NCBI GenBank assembly: GCA_018398765.1 | Contig: JAHBMJ010002356.1 | Span: 1 to 64,000 of the forward strand | DNA: 64,000 bases | Direction of reading: 5' to 3' | Source: Chromera velia | Taxonomy: Eukaryota; Sar; Chromeraceae | In this document: one piece after another, positions 41,866 through 53,904 of the stretch | How the letters are laid out: every line of letters begins with the position of its first letter | How positions within the stretch are numbered: the stretch's first letter is position 1 | Notes under the pieces: generated by a model | Databases searched by the model: none | Told to the model about the DNA's origin: nothing | The model's input: the letters and a program-made list of their open reading frames with translations, nothing else | Program-made: the position numbers and the translations under genes

Positions 41866-44220
41866 ATGGTCAGAGCACACCTCCTTTTCGCGGCCTTGAT
41901 GGGGGCCGCAATTTTGGCACCCTTGGCAGAAGCAACTCGCGACTATCTGGCAGAATGCATCGCAGAAGACGCCATCACTCCAATGAGTACCATCACTTTC
42001 GGGATCCGTGTAGCACAGGCATCTCTCTTTGTTCTGGTCGGTTTGTTCTACTGGACCCGATTCCCTGACCCGCACGTCAAGGACGAACGCCTTGCAGTAT
42101 TCTCTCTTTGTACCAGCATCAACGGATACATCATGCTGTTCTCTGGGTGCCACAACTTGATCATGCTCTCCGACGCGGACGACGTCATCTTTGAGGACTG
42201 CACGCGCAACGATGTTGGAAGGTCAGTTAAAGTGCATGCATGGTCACCCGTACGGTGACGAGGGGTGAGAGGAAATCATCTGTGTCGTGCGTTCCTTGTT
42301 CGATTTTCTTGTTTGATGTTTTGTTTTACACATCCGACCAAAAGAACGTATGTGAGAGGGTGGAGACAGGTGGAGACGCAGAAGGCAAGTACTTCTGTAT
42401 ATATTTGTGAAGGTAAGTCATTTTCAAGCATGGTGGAGAATGGAAGGTCAACAAGCGGCCCCGTGGCCCAGCAGACTGTCAAAAAGAGACCTAAGAGGGA
42501 GAATGGAACAGTCCCACAACTCTCTTCGATTTGGTGCCGTCTCCCTGAAATCAGGGTGCACTTACTCTCTGAATGCCCGTATTGGACTGCCTGCCTGCCT
42601 GCTGCCCTGAATTTGTTTCTGCAGGTTTGTGCAGTTTGTGATTACGTGTCCGCTTCTCACGTGGCAGGTTTCGATGCTGGCACGCAGCAAGATGCAAAGG
42701 TCAGTGTTGCTATTTATTTGTACATGGGAAATACGGTGGGCTTGACGAGGTTCGGGTGCATTCCAATTGCCTTTTTTCCCGTTGCTTTGGCTTCTAATTA
42801 CTTCAAATTGTATTTCTATTATACCAATAGATCAGGCTGCAAAGAGAAAGCCAAATTGTTTTCCATCTGCGTGCAGACAAGTTGAGCTTGTGCTGTGCAC
42901 ATTCCTCATGCTCGTTTTGGGCTGCTGGACGAACGCCATTCCGGAGTTCAACTATCGCATGATGGCCTTCAGCCTGGGGGCTTTGTTCTTCGTTCTGCTG
43001 GTGATCAACCTGGACTGGGCAGTCAGGGAAACCTCCGACTTTAAGGAATCACTCCTCAAAGGTGGGCATGCTTGAGCATCCCCAGTTGGTTCATTGGTTG
43101 GTTGGTTGGTCATCTAAGCATCTGTTTCAATAGCGCATGAAGAGAACCGGAGGGCCAACTGACTGCAGAGCTGACTAGCGGGCTTCTTGCTGTTTCGTTT
43201 CTGCGCTTACATCTCAAACTTACTGAGCCAAACTAGCCTTTTGACGCAGCCTCATGAACAGATGTCTCTGTTTGTCACGCGACCTTGCGCAGACCTGCAG
43301 TGTCTTTCCATGACGCAAACAAATAAATGTCTTGCTCACTCGTGCCCAATGAAGCTGATTCACTGTTTTTCTTTCTCTCTTCGCTCCGCAGGGAGATCCC
43401 ACATGCGGTACATTTGTGTGTGTGTGGTCCTGACCTGGATCACCTTCCCGATCGCATGGATCATCGGGCCTGCTGGCCTTGCGGTCATTCCTGGCCAGGC
43501 CGAGAAGATCACCCTCGCTGCCATGGATCTGGTCTCCAAACTGACATTCTCAGGGTGAGTTGATTTGACAAGTGGTTGGCAGATCTGCTGAGCGGGCATC
43601 AACGGAAGAAAGACTGAAGTTGGCTTCCGGTCTGCAACAGAGAAAGCGAGAAACGAGAAGCCATCGACGGAGCTCTCGAAGATCATGCATGCATTCAAGT
43701 CTCTTTTCCTGCAAATGCTCACTTCTTCATCTGCACTCGAGCTTCGTCCTTAAATTCGGCAGCATACCTCTCTGTCCGGTTGTCTTTCCTCCCTTTTTTG
43801 TCGCTTGTCTCGGGTCCACAGAGTACAAGGACGGAAGATGTCTTCAGAAAGTGTACACAGAAAAAGTATTCCTTTGCACTGACTGACAGCAAGAGCTCCC
43901 TTCCCCCCCTTTGATGCCCTCCATGCAGGTACGTCTACTATGTCCGCAACAAGTGGACGAACACTCTGAAGGAAGAGACGGCAATGAAGGCAGAGGCCGA
44001 GGCAGCGGGACTGGATCCGCCTCCTCTGACGACCGCCAAGAGCCCAGTGACAGGTCTGGACCGCCGAACGCTGAAGCACCAGGATGCAGAAGCAGAGAAG
44101 AGCAAACGACTTCTGCTCGTCTTGACCAACAAGAAATCAGAGCCCGCAGTTGAGCAGACAGGAGAGAAAGAGGCAGAGAAAGAGGCAGCAAAAGAGGCAG
44201 GGGAGGTAATGGACGGATGA
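41866..44220 (+). CDS. Microbial (type 1) rhodopsin, channelrhodopsin-like
   Basis: A retinal-binding seven-helix membrane protein acting as a light-driven pump, channel or sensor. Five exons join in phase (41866-42221, 42625-42699, 42877-43061, 43392-43554, 43929-44220), giving 356 residues. Residues 1-23 look like a signal peptide. Helix C reads RFVQFVITCPLLTWQV (119-134), helix F TWITFPIAWIIGPAGL (220-235), and helix G DLVSKLTFSG (251-260), with Lys255 at the retinal position and Asp251 at bacteriorhodopsin Asp212. Aligned on Arg82 of bacteriorhodopsin, Asp85 is Gln122, Thr89 is Thr126 and Asp96 is Gln133, so both proton-pump carboxylates are missing. Thr-Cys-Pro (126-128) matches the TCP of channelrhodopsin helix C, where Cys128 of ChR2 lies. 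After helix G comes a charged Lys/Glu/Ala-rich cytosolic tail of about 90 residues. Channel activity is inference; membership of the rhodopsin family is firm. Confidence 0.93.
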
Positions 44221-46653
44221 GAGCAGTCATGTGCTTACCTTCGGGTTTCAGGTTTCATTCATTCACCTTGACGTCGGTCGTAGAATTAACTGCATGATCG
44301 AGTCTTCACAGAGACGAGCAGGGACACATCGGCGAACAAGACGACAAGACGAAGTTCATGCGGAGGAATGAATTCAGCCGGACAGATCGAAACAGTCAGA
44401 TCACAATCAAATAGTGATCAAATAGTGCTGCTGGGGGGAGGAGGGGTGCGAAGAGGGGAAATCGATACACAGAAAGAAACATAAGGGGAAGCACGAAACA
44501 GACAGACACCTATGATTCCAATAAGAGAGGCCAATTGAAAGGCCTGCCTGGAAGATTGTGGGAATGAATGTCTTCCAGACCAAGTTTGTGGACTCACTAA
44601 GTCACTTCCTGCATGACCACCAAAACGACCCTCTGCTGGATCCCCTCAGCTGAGCATCGGAGGGGGGTCTCTGAATCAAGTCGGCCGATTACTTGCTTCA
44701 ATCAATTCCGAAAGCCTCCCTCTGATCTCTCCTGTTCTACCCGTCACAGAGAGGGATGTAAAGTAAAGCTTCTCAAAAAGAAATTCGGTGCGACCGTCAA
44801 TCAATCAATTGTCTGCAAAAGTCATACCTGCATGTATGCATGAAAATGGATGAATCATCCCTCCCCCGTCTCTCTCCGTTCCATGGCTTTCTCCTTAATT
44901 CTCTCTCTCTTCATGATCATGCGGCTCGTAAGAAAAGGAGTCTTCCCATTTCTTTCTTTCAACGTTCCTTACAGCACGCATCGGTATACGCGTGCCAGTC
45001 GTCATCAAAAGCTGTCACAATAACATCCACCCGCATTTTTTTTTCAATCTGTGAGGTAGATAGGCTGGGTGCAAAAACTTCAAACTGCCCGAATTCACTG
45101 CAGTGGGGGGAGGGAGGGGCAACAGAAATTAAGAAATGGGGTGGGGACGGGTAAAGCGTGGAGGAGCTTGGTTCTGTTCTTCTCTGCGTTCTTTCTCTGC
45201 TCTGCGCAAAACGCTCAGACAAGAAAGGGGCCAGGAAAGCAGATTGAGAAGAAGAAGAAGAGAAAAACGAACCCAATCGATTCGCAAGCCCTCTACGCTT
45301 TTTCTCCGTGGACAGTATGGGTCCGTACATACGTGAGGTGGCGAGGTATGTACGAGTACATTTGGTTCTTTTGTAGACGATCGCACAGGGGGCTTTTGAA
45401 AAGTCCGGTAAATTCTGTGTGGGAATGTTGCGCCGCGCGAGCGACGCAAGGGATCCATCGATAAAAAAAGAAATCAATCAAGAGAAAATTAAGGGAGCTA
45501 GGGAGGGGAGGAGAACATTCATTCATTCATCCATTCCGTTCTGAAGCCAGTGATCCAAGCAGTGAGTGGGAGAAATAAAAAAAAAACATCTGGGGAGCTC
45601 ATGGATTCCCTCAGTGCCTCTCTGCAACCCCCCCGACGGCCGGTATCCCCTAGCTCTCATTAAATGAATTCAAAGAAAAAGCCTTGACGCAATGAATGCA
45701 TGGATCCCCCTCTTGCTCGTGCGTATCGGTGCGTCCGTCAGGGTTCATCCGTTTTTGTGAGTGCATGTGTGCACTTCACTAGTACGCGTGTCCGTGCACT
45801 TAATTATCTTTTCTTGCATGTACGAGAGAAGTCCGTCACTCGCCTGCCAATTGCGCTTTTCTTTTCTCTTCTTTTCTTTTCTTTCGGCGAAGTTTTCGCC
45901 CTAGCTGCGGTGCATGGGGCACTTCGTGCTTCTTTGCCCTCACGCATAAATCTTCCTGTGTACATCTGTGTGTGTGTGCATGTCCTCCACTCCTGGCAGT
46001 CTCCTGCACAGGAGCTTCCATGTGTGTGTGTTTAAACACTTGTTCTATGATTGTTTTTCTCCGTTGCGGAATCTTTGGTGTGATCAGCATGCACTCGAGA
46101 TCATGGAATAAAACTGACGGCAAAAGTTTGGGTAAACATATTGGGAGGATTCGATCTGTGCCAAAAAATAAATGGTGGCCGGGAAATGCAGGAGCCGCTT
46201 AGAGACTAGCTCGAGATCATACTAGAGAGCCACAAAGAATTAAAGGTCAACCAGTAAATGAACATTGGACAATCGCCTCAAAATAGTACCGTCGTATAAA
46301 ACTATGTTGTTTAACATATATTCATTCATTCATTCATTCATTCATTTATTCATTAATATTACCCCAAACACATGTTTTAAGTTGAAAATGAATCATTTTG
46401 CATATTTATTTAAATGTATAAAAAACATGGACGGATTGTTCGGAAAACCTAATTAAGCGCCGCGCTTTATATATGAAGGTTAATGCGGCCCGGGGGGGAG
46501 GTCCTAGGGGAAGTCAGAATTCAATTACAAATTGTAACAAATTGTATGTATATAGGTGGACTTAACAGTCCAAAGTGATCCTTATCTTCGTTTGAGCTTT
46601 GCTATCACTAGTGCTATCATGATGATGAGACAACAAAACTTAAAAAAGAAAAC
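44221..46653. other. Spacer after the rhodopsin gene, one weak candidate exon
   Basis: No recognised gene. On the minus strand, 45097-44959 follows a CACTGCAG acceptor and reads EFGQFEVFAPSLSTSQ then VDVIVTAFDDDWHAY to a stop. This looks like a C-terminal exon, but no partner exon with matching phase was found. (ATTC)n-type runs occur at 45516-45535 and 46320-46350. Confidence 0.4.
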
Positions 46654-46655
46654 TA

Positions 46656-47177
46656 CCCTGCAAAAAAATATTAGAAAAATAATAGAAAGTGGTAGAAAGC
46701 TGATAGAAAAGTTATAGAAAACTGATAAAAAAGTAATAGAAATTAATTTATTAGAAAAATTGTTACTAAACTTGTTAAAAAAGTGATAGAAAAGTGATAC
46801 TAGAAAACTAATAGAAATTTCTAGAGAAATTTAAACTTTTTATTTCTATTACTTTTGCATCATACAGTTTTTTATAACTTTTCTATCAGTTTTCTATCAC
46901 TTTTCTAACAATTTTTCTATTACTTTTCTAACCTAGGCGTATCACAGAGAAAAAAAAATAATTTAAGCCCGTCCCCGCTTAATTTTTTTTTTTTTTGCCC
47001 AACAATATTAGATGATAAACAACCGTTGTTCAAATATTGCATAAGTGTTGTTTTGGTGTTGCACAGTGTTGCTTAGGTGCAAAAAAAAAAAAGAAAAAAA
47101 TAATTTAAGCCAATTCTGGTTTACTTTTTTTTTTTCTTTTGCTGTGATACGCCTAGCTTCTAACATTTTTTACAGGG
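46656..47177. mobile_element. Nested MITE: outer CCCTG...CAGGG element with an inner TIR element
   Basis: The outer ends are imperfect inverted repeats of about 21 bases (left CCCTGCAAAAAAATATTAGA; right its complement ending TTTTACAGGG). Both are directly flanked by TA, as expected of a Tc1/mariner-type target duplication. The left interior (46670-46925) is a degenerate GATAGAAAAG minisatellite present in both orientations, so it can fold back. The inner unit, 46932-47157, has 15-bp perfect inverted repeats CTAGGCGTATCACAG / CTGTGATACGCCTAG. Adjoining A-rich and T-rich arms each contain AATTTAAGCC-like sequence. No transposase frame is present, so both are non-autonomous. Confidence 0.75.
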
Positions 47178-47872
47178 TATACAAAAAAAAAAACGGTTCA
47201 AGCCTCGACTCTCGAAGGATGACTATCAATTAAACTGTAACCATGTATCAGGCTACATTACTTGCGGATACATTCAGCTTGAAACAAAGAATTGAGTTTA
47301 ACTCACTAGCAGTCAAATTGAAAGTTCTATGTACTTCAAAGCTTTACTAGTAGGGATTTTAATTACTGATAGATTTAACAGACATGTATATAGTACTGAA
47401 CCAATATAATAGGAATTCCTAGATTTATTTTTTTCAAGCTTAATAGACTCGGCAATAAAATTATACAGAAATTTTAATGATACTCTAGATGATACTCTTA
47501 CTTCTATTATTAAGTTCTATAATGTCAGTAAGTTGTATATATAATGTGTCATTGACACCTAGGGGTGACCTGGCATACTATTAAAGCACTGTCATACTTA
47601 TGTCATGCAGTGAAAAGCTCACAGCCTGGTGGGCTGGTAACAGGGCAACCTTCAAACCGAGTGCACAGCCCACGAAAAATGGAATTCAATTGAATTGACG
47701 TGGTCAAAGCAGGTGAGCCACCAGTTGGGCTCTGGCCAACCCATATGCAACGCAGCTAGCATCAAAGACAAATTCGGAGTTACAACGCCGGGGAGACGAG
47801 AGACGACAGCTCATTCAGACGGTCTGACTTCAACACTGTAGGAGCTGATAATCAATGAAACTTTGAATTATT
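47178..47872. other. AT-rich spacer
   Basis: AT-rich to about 47560, then mixed composition to the 3' end of the hydrolase gene. No open frame of note and no recognised repeat. Confidence 0.5.
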
Positions 47873-50800
47873 CTAAAAAGCGGCTGTTGTGGGAGGTATA
47901 GAGTTGACAAAGGAAGCGTGGGACGCAAACTGCCAATGAATATCCCAAAAACCTCCGGCTAAAAGCCCCCCTTCAGCTTGCCACGACATGGAGGGTGCAT
48001 GAACAACCAGCCAGTCAGGAATCGCACCGCCCGAGTAGAGGGGGAGCAGGGAGGCAGCAGCTGAGGCCCCTCTCACGCTTGTGCCCCCGACGACTGCCAT
48101 CAGATTGTCCTCACCAAAAGGGTGAGGCGCCAAGAAAACGACCCCCGTGTCAGGATCAGAGAAAGTCACCGTGTCGCCATCACTACCAAGATGATGCGCT
48201 TTCACCTGTATGTCCGCATCTCCCTCTGCGAATGCTATTGGTACTCTCCACAAGTTCCGAAACTTCCTTGTAATCTTGTTACAGTCAGGACCCCCCAATA
48301 AGATCAAATTATGAGAAGCCAACTCACGGTCTGTCACGTCCCCGTCCTCCAGAACACGCAAAGCCCCCCTCACCCGATACCACCACCCATTGGCCATGGA
48401 TATGCCCCTTGCTCTCATCCCCTCTCCACACCCCTCAGCCGTTCCCACAACAATAAGAACAGGCCCCCACTCCATCACCTGACGGAGAGGCCCCATCGTC
48501 CGTCCGTGCCTCTCCCTCCCCTTCCACTCTTCATTGGAACATAAAGTCCAACCGTTAGAGGCAGAGCGGGAAGACTGGAGCATGTTTTCCTCTTCAATCG
48601 GCCCAAGCTCATCAGCCGACTTCGGGGGCACAAGGGGGTCTTCTTTTACAGAAGACGGACCCCGGCATACCCTACTTCTCCTACAGAGGTGGGAAGCCGT
48701 CGAGTTCCAAAGAGGAAAGATAATCCCATCGATTTCAACTTCGGACGGCTTCGGAATGCCCCTCACCTCTTCATGCTGGTGCACGCACACGCAAAGGGAC
48801 ACGGGGCATGGCAAAGACGATTCAAGCATTTGTCTTTCTCTTTCTCATCATGACGGAGGGAGATGCTGTCAAGATCGACAAGATTGGCAGCCAATCCACA
48901 AAAATGGAGAATGAAACTTTCTTCAGGTTGCGCATCCCACACAATAGGTACAGAATTGAAGGGACACAAAAGGGAAGGGAAGAGCAGAGATCGGAAAGGA
49001 GACAGACTGACCTGCAGCCTGCAGACATTACTCGACCTCAGATACCATCTGCCCCCCTCAGCACGCCCCCCCCCCCTGGAGAGATCCATCGCGACCCTCG
49101 CAGGTGAGTAGACCCTCTCTGGTTGCAACAGCCGAAATCCCGCTCTACTTCCGCACTCTCCTGGATGCACGCACGTGTAAAGAAGACGGGACGGCAATGG
49201 AGGCTTCACATTTACCGTCTCCAGGTGAGACTCAAAGAAGGCCTGCACGTCGTCACTCTTCAGAACGTCCCCCCACCAGTGTGCCCTCGACGTGTCTTCA
49301 GATACTGTCACGTTGCCCCCCTGTTCGAAGTGCAGCCTGGCCATTCTCCTCATGTGCCAAGGTATCACGTTCGTGTCCTTCGTCCCTATCCGGACCTGCA
49401 CGGACACCCACCAGAGGGTTCAACTCCGATGACATCAAGATATTCAATAAGAAAAAGGGAGACGGCAGACGGGAAAAAAGTTTTCGAGGGACAGGAAAGG
49501 AAAAGAAAGACGCAAGGGCTCCAAGCGGACTTCGAAAAAGGGACTGTACAGAGATCGAGACATACGGAAGCAGTGAATCGACAAGAGAGGGCACTGCAGA
49601 CAGCTCATATCAGAAGTGCAGAATCAAAACCCGGAAAGAACAGGGAGACGCATCTGAATCCCCCTAATGGGAAAGCAGCAGTTCAATGCCGATACCCCTC
49701 CTGACTGACTGACCATTACGTCCAGGCCAAGAAGATTGGACACGTGGAGGGCTGGATCGTTCGGTGCCTGTGCTGTCTGCAGGATGCCTGCTACTAGAGG
49801 TCCTGCATAGTCGAACCCCACCCTCAGAGTAGGGGCTGAGTACAGAGAGAAGCGGATCCACCCGGAAGCAGGAACGGCGGCGAGGGCAAGATCCGCGTAT
49901 CTGCAGGCAGGCAGGCAGGCAGGTCGGTAGGTGTGAAATGGGTATATGAACTGATGGATGCATGCATGCGTATGAAGAGTCAGTCCAACTTGCTTCCACT
50001 GATCCTCTGATGCATATCTTTGACGGAAATCACATTCTCCACATGGACACCCACACCAGGCAGGCATGTCCGGGGTAACCCTCAGCCCCTGTGTAGCTGC
50101 CAAGACGACGCACTTCAACGGGAGCGGAAAGAAAAGAAGGAAGGATCTTTTGACAGGAAGTTGGTGAGAGAAAGAAGCGAGGGAAGGAAGGAACAGGCAA
50201 TCTGAGTGCACGGAGAGAGGGCAGAAGGGGTGTACGTGATGTTACTTCTTTGCAACACCAATCTGACATCTCGACTTGACTTGACTTGACTTGACTCAAG
50301 GCACTCACTCACCTACTCACCTACCTGGTAGCCATCAGCCAGCACCCGTGTCCTCCCATTGAGTGTCCACTGAAAACGATCCGAGTCGGGTCTACCCCGT
50401 ATTTCTCTCTTTCCTCGGGGGGGACACCAGGAAGCTGCCTAGTCAGCGCCTCCAGGGCCGCGAACGCATTCCCCCTGCCGACCCCCTGCCAGTCAAATCC
50501 AAACCTGAGGACAGAGAGAGAAAGAGTGGAGGGGGGGGGAAGAGTACACTGAGTCAATCGTAGGAAGGGTCTCAGGGGGAGGCAGAGCATGAAAGGAAAC
50601 GAGGCTGCCGCCCCGCCGACCTTCTCTAGTGTTCAAAAATAGGAGCGGAAAAGGAAAATTTCGATTCGAAGAGTCGTTGACCAACCATACCCCTCCTTTC
50701 ACCCCATACTTCCCGCCTCTGCTTGACTCACTTTCTTCTCCCGGTCGGCAGGAGGAGCCAGGCCCCTCTCTGTTGTCTGAACCCCCCAGCCCAGCCAGCG

Positions 50801-52542
50801 TTCCTCGTTGGGGATACATCCACCCCCGCTCCGTGAAGGCCCAACAACACGGGACAGAGAGAGAGGGAGGGGGACTGACTAGAAACTGTAAGAATGTGGA
50901 CAGACAGAAGCGCAGAGGTAAAGGAAGCAGGGGGGGGGCACATTCTGTGAGCTCTCACTCTCCTCCTATTTATATCTGCCCCCGTGTCACTTTTCTTTCA
51001 GGCTGCAGTCACCCTTCTCCTCTCGCCTCTTCTCCCTTTCGATGAGCCGAAGCGAACGTTTGTAAGGTCACGAGGAAGCAGGTAAATCAAGCTTTCAAAG
51101 CAAAAGAGATCAAAACTTGTGCGATCATGTGGACTTGTTGAAGGAAAGGGAAAAGAAAGCAACAAAATACTCACGAGGGGGGGAAACGGGATTCGCAAAG
51201 AGATGAAATGAGGTCGACAAGACACAGAAAGGAAGAAAGGAGACGGGCGGGCCAAAGTGGACTTGAAAGACACAGGCAGAAAGGGCGAAGATGGGTAGCA
51301 CCTCACCGCTTTCCTTTGCTGAGTGCCTTACTGACTTGTTGAGACATTCTGCTTTGTATCTTCTCCATTCTGCTCCCCTCCCTCCCATGCTGTCGTTGTG
51401 CTTCTCATTCTGTCAGTGCAGGGTTCGGAAGGAGGTCTGACGGCTGCGTAGTGAAGAGAGCCGTCGTAGTCCTCGAAGGTGAACTGGAAGGCGTCATCGG
51501 GAAAGGAGTAGTGAGACAGAGTAACGTTGGCAGAGACTGTACAGTTCTGACCATTCTCGAAGTCCGCAAAGATAGAGACGGTCAGAGAGGTCTTGGAGAT
51601 GTTGGAGGGCACTAGAGTATCTCCATCCTGTCGCATTTCAATTTTCAGAGGCATGGTTTGACCCGGAAGAATGGGAACTTCTGTTGCAGACAAATTGGAT
51701 CCTTCTGTATTCCAAACAAAGTCGGAATGCACGGAAGACCGTACCGATACAACGCGTTCTGATGGATGAAGATTCCGAAAAGCCACAGAGATCATCGGAC
51801 TTGCGAGACGCCCTGAGACAAAATCAGGAGCGACGAAGTCTTCTTCTGCAATCCCACAGATAGCGTCCGTCTCCACAAAAACACAACTGAACGAGGCGTC
51901 TTCCATTCCGACCAGACGCGCCCTCAGCAAGTCACCGCCTCCCACCTCAACAGCCTGCCCCCCCCACGGATTCCGATAAGGATTACTGCCCAAAACCGTC
52001 CACGTGCACTCACCAAGTGTGCCATCTGCATCATGAACCCTCACTTCTGTAGAGGTGGTACATTGAGCAACGTACCGTCGTCGGGGGATTTGATCGGGCA
52101 CTTTCCCAACCACCCAGGACCGAAACATCCCCCCTGTCCTCTCTCCGAAAGCCCCCTGAAGAGAATCCCAGTCCGCCTCTGGGAATTCGATCCTGTCTGG
52201 TGACATCCGGAAAGACACCTTCCCTCCCTCATCTGACGTCTCTGTCTCTACAGTCACGTTCACATCCTGCCAGTCTGGTATGAACGCCCCTATAACAAGT
52301 TCACTCGGGTACCCCTCAGAACCGTCTCTGGAGACGGCTTCAGATTCGAAAGCCGTCTCGCAAAACCACGGAGCCACCGCCTCTCCTAAAGGCCCCAGAC
52401 CGGGGGCCTTCAGAGCATCATTCGAAGGACCGCCCCTGGGAGCAAATGGAAACGGACCCAGGAACCGCCAAACCAATGAATCCTCAAGTGCAGCGCGGGC
52501 CAGCAAAGACAAGGCCCACAACTTGAAGACTCCCTTCAACAT
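47873..52542 (-). CDS. Secreted alpha/beta hydrolase of prolyl-oligopeptidase (S9-like) type
   Basis: Probably an exported serine hydrolase/peptidase; the substrate is unknown. Seven exons join with exact phases: 52542-51336, 50885-50732, 50504-50325, 49900-49714, 49395-49216, 49155-49012, 48775-47873; 984 residues. I chose the Met at 52542 over the in-frame 52683 because it begins a signal peptide (MLKGVFKLWALSLLARA), followed by the WRFLGPFPF motif seen at the mature N-terminus of related hydrolases. An N-terminal beta-rich accessory region of about 400 residues precedes the hydrolase core. Core: VLLGLHGAGVDVSPTRN (oxyanion loop), IVFSGHSMGGHGCW with nucleophile Ser (about 502), IGTKDTNVIPWHMRR with Asp (about 583), and SRAHWWGDV with His (about 615). 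The C-terminal 370 residues include NLILLGGPDCNKITRKF, a conserved loop in these proteins. The triad looks complete. The acceptor of the 49155 exon was set by phase. Confidence 0.86.
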
Positions 52543-52740
52543 ATCGTAGCAGCTCCTGTAGAAACTAGGACGCCGGTTCCATGCACCAAAGAGGGAGGAT
52601 TCGAAGGAGAAGAAGCATCCCGTCGACGATAATTTCCAAGGCTGCCACAGGTCGATGAGGAAAACGAGAACTGAGTTAGTCAAAACATGGCAATATCAAG
52701 ATCAGCTTTTTATATAAGCATGCAGACTGAACGCGGACGA

Positions 52741-53166
52741 ACTGCGTGCATCTGACGCAAGCAAGCTTGCGAACGGCCCCGGAAAGCAAGAAAAATGACA
52801 ACTGCACGATTGACGCACGCCGGCCAGTCGCCCACCCCCTCGCGGGAAAAGCCGCGGAACTCTCCCCCCCCCCCGGGAAAAAAGCCCAACCCCCATCTAA
52901 CGCATGCATAACGCAAATTCAGCCTTTCGGGGCCGGGTTTTTGGCGAAAGACACTGCGTGCATCTGATGCAAGCAAGCTTGCGAACAGCCCCGGAAAGCA
53001 AGAAAAATGAGAACTGTATGATCATTGACGTACGCCGGCCAGCCGACCAGGTGGTCATGCCGAACCCCCCCCCCCGTAGAAAAAGCCGCGGAACCCCCCT
53101 TTCCCTGAGAAAAAAGCCCGGGGTATGCTCTGACGCATGCATAGCATAAATTCAGCCTTTCCGCGG
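52741..53166 (+). repeat. Two tandem copies of a 212-bp GC-rich repeat
   Basis: The segment starting ACTGCGTGCATCTGACGCAA at 52741 recurs at 52953 with the same internal order. That order is AAGCTTGCGAAC, then CCCCGGAAAGCAAG, then CACGCCGGCCAG, then a poly-C/GGGAAAA block, then ACGCATGCATA and AATTCAGCCTTTC. Divergence is modest. Further full or partial copies, some inverted, lie at 54545-55375. Confidence 0.85.
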
Positions 53167-53171
53167 TCGCT

Positions 53172-53904
53172 CGCATGCCAGGGGCGAGTAGGATGCTTTT
53201 TGCCCCCCTAAAGCGGTGTATTTCTGCGAAAAACTTGTTCTCAAAATTGGTAAGGAGTTAGAAGCTCAAACTTTGTGTAAGAAGACGTTGTAACGATAAA
53301 AAAAGAACTATTGAACAGATTTTTTATATTATTTCTAGAAACATAGGCTATCATATAAATTTTTTGATTTTGAGGCCATTTTTTAACGGTTTTGAATAGT
53401 AAGAAAAACGGTATAAAACTTATAAAATGTGTATGACAGCCTGTCAGCTTTGTACGGCGCTCTAGAGTATAACGGGGCTCTTAAAGATTCTTAGGGAAGG
53501 AGGGCTGACAAGCAGACCCGTCTGTCAATGTTCTGCTATTCAATGTCAGTCTGCTGATACCAAACGACCTTGACATATAATTCAGACTAATTGCTGTGCA
53601 CGCGCGCTCTCTTTAGTCACTGACACAATTCAGTCTATCACACGCGTCCCGCCATGCTTGCCACCGCCATGCCTCTTCGCGGCGCGCCCAAGCGTAAGGC
53701 TCACACCGGGCTTACACAGCCTATGTTTCTAGAAATGATGTAAAAAATCTTTTCTATAGTTCTTTTTCTATCGTTACAACGTCTTCTTACACAAAGTTTG
53801 AGCTTCTAACTCCTTACCAATTATGAGAACGAGTTTTTTACGGAAAAGCGCCGGTCTCCTATGCAGAGAGGGGGGCAAAAAACACCCACTCACCCCCGGC
53901 ATAC
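53172..53904. mobile_element. Foldback (long-TIR) non-autonomous DNA element, about 733 bp
   Basis: The arm at about 53172-53352 is matched by an inverted arm at about 53719-53904. The inner 130 bp are over 90% identical by eye: AGCCTATGTTTCTAGAAAT at the inner end, then TATCGTTACAACGTCTTCTT, then CTTCTAACTCCTTACCAAT. The outer 50 bp are more diverged, with a TTTTTTGCCCCCCT block on both sides. The centre (about 365 bp) has no open frame. The element sits between two blocks of the 212-bp repeat family, and its target duplication was not identified. Confidence 0.85.

Noticed and set aside
52746-53176. Frames of 60-90 codons on both strands in the tandem repeat
   Set aside because: The frames follow the 212-bp repeat unit, differ between copies by frame shifts and have no recognisable domain.
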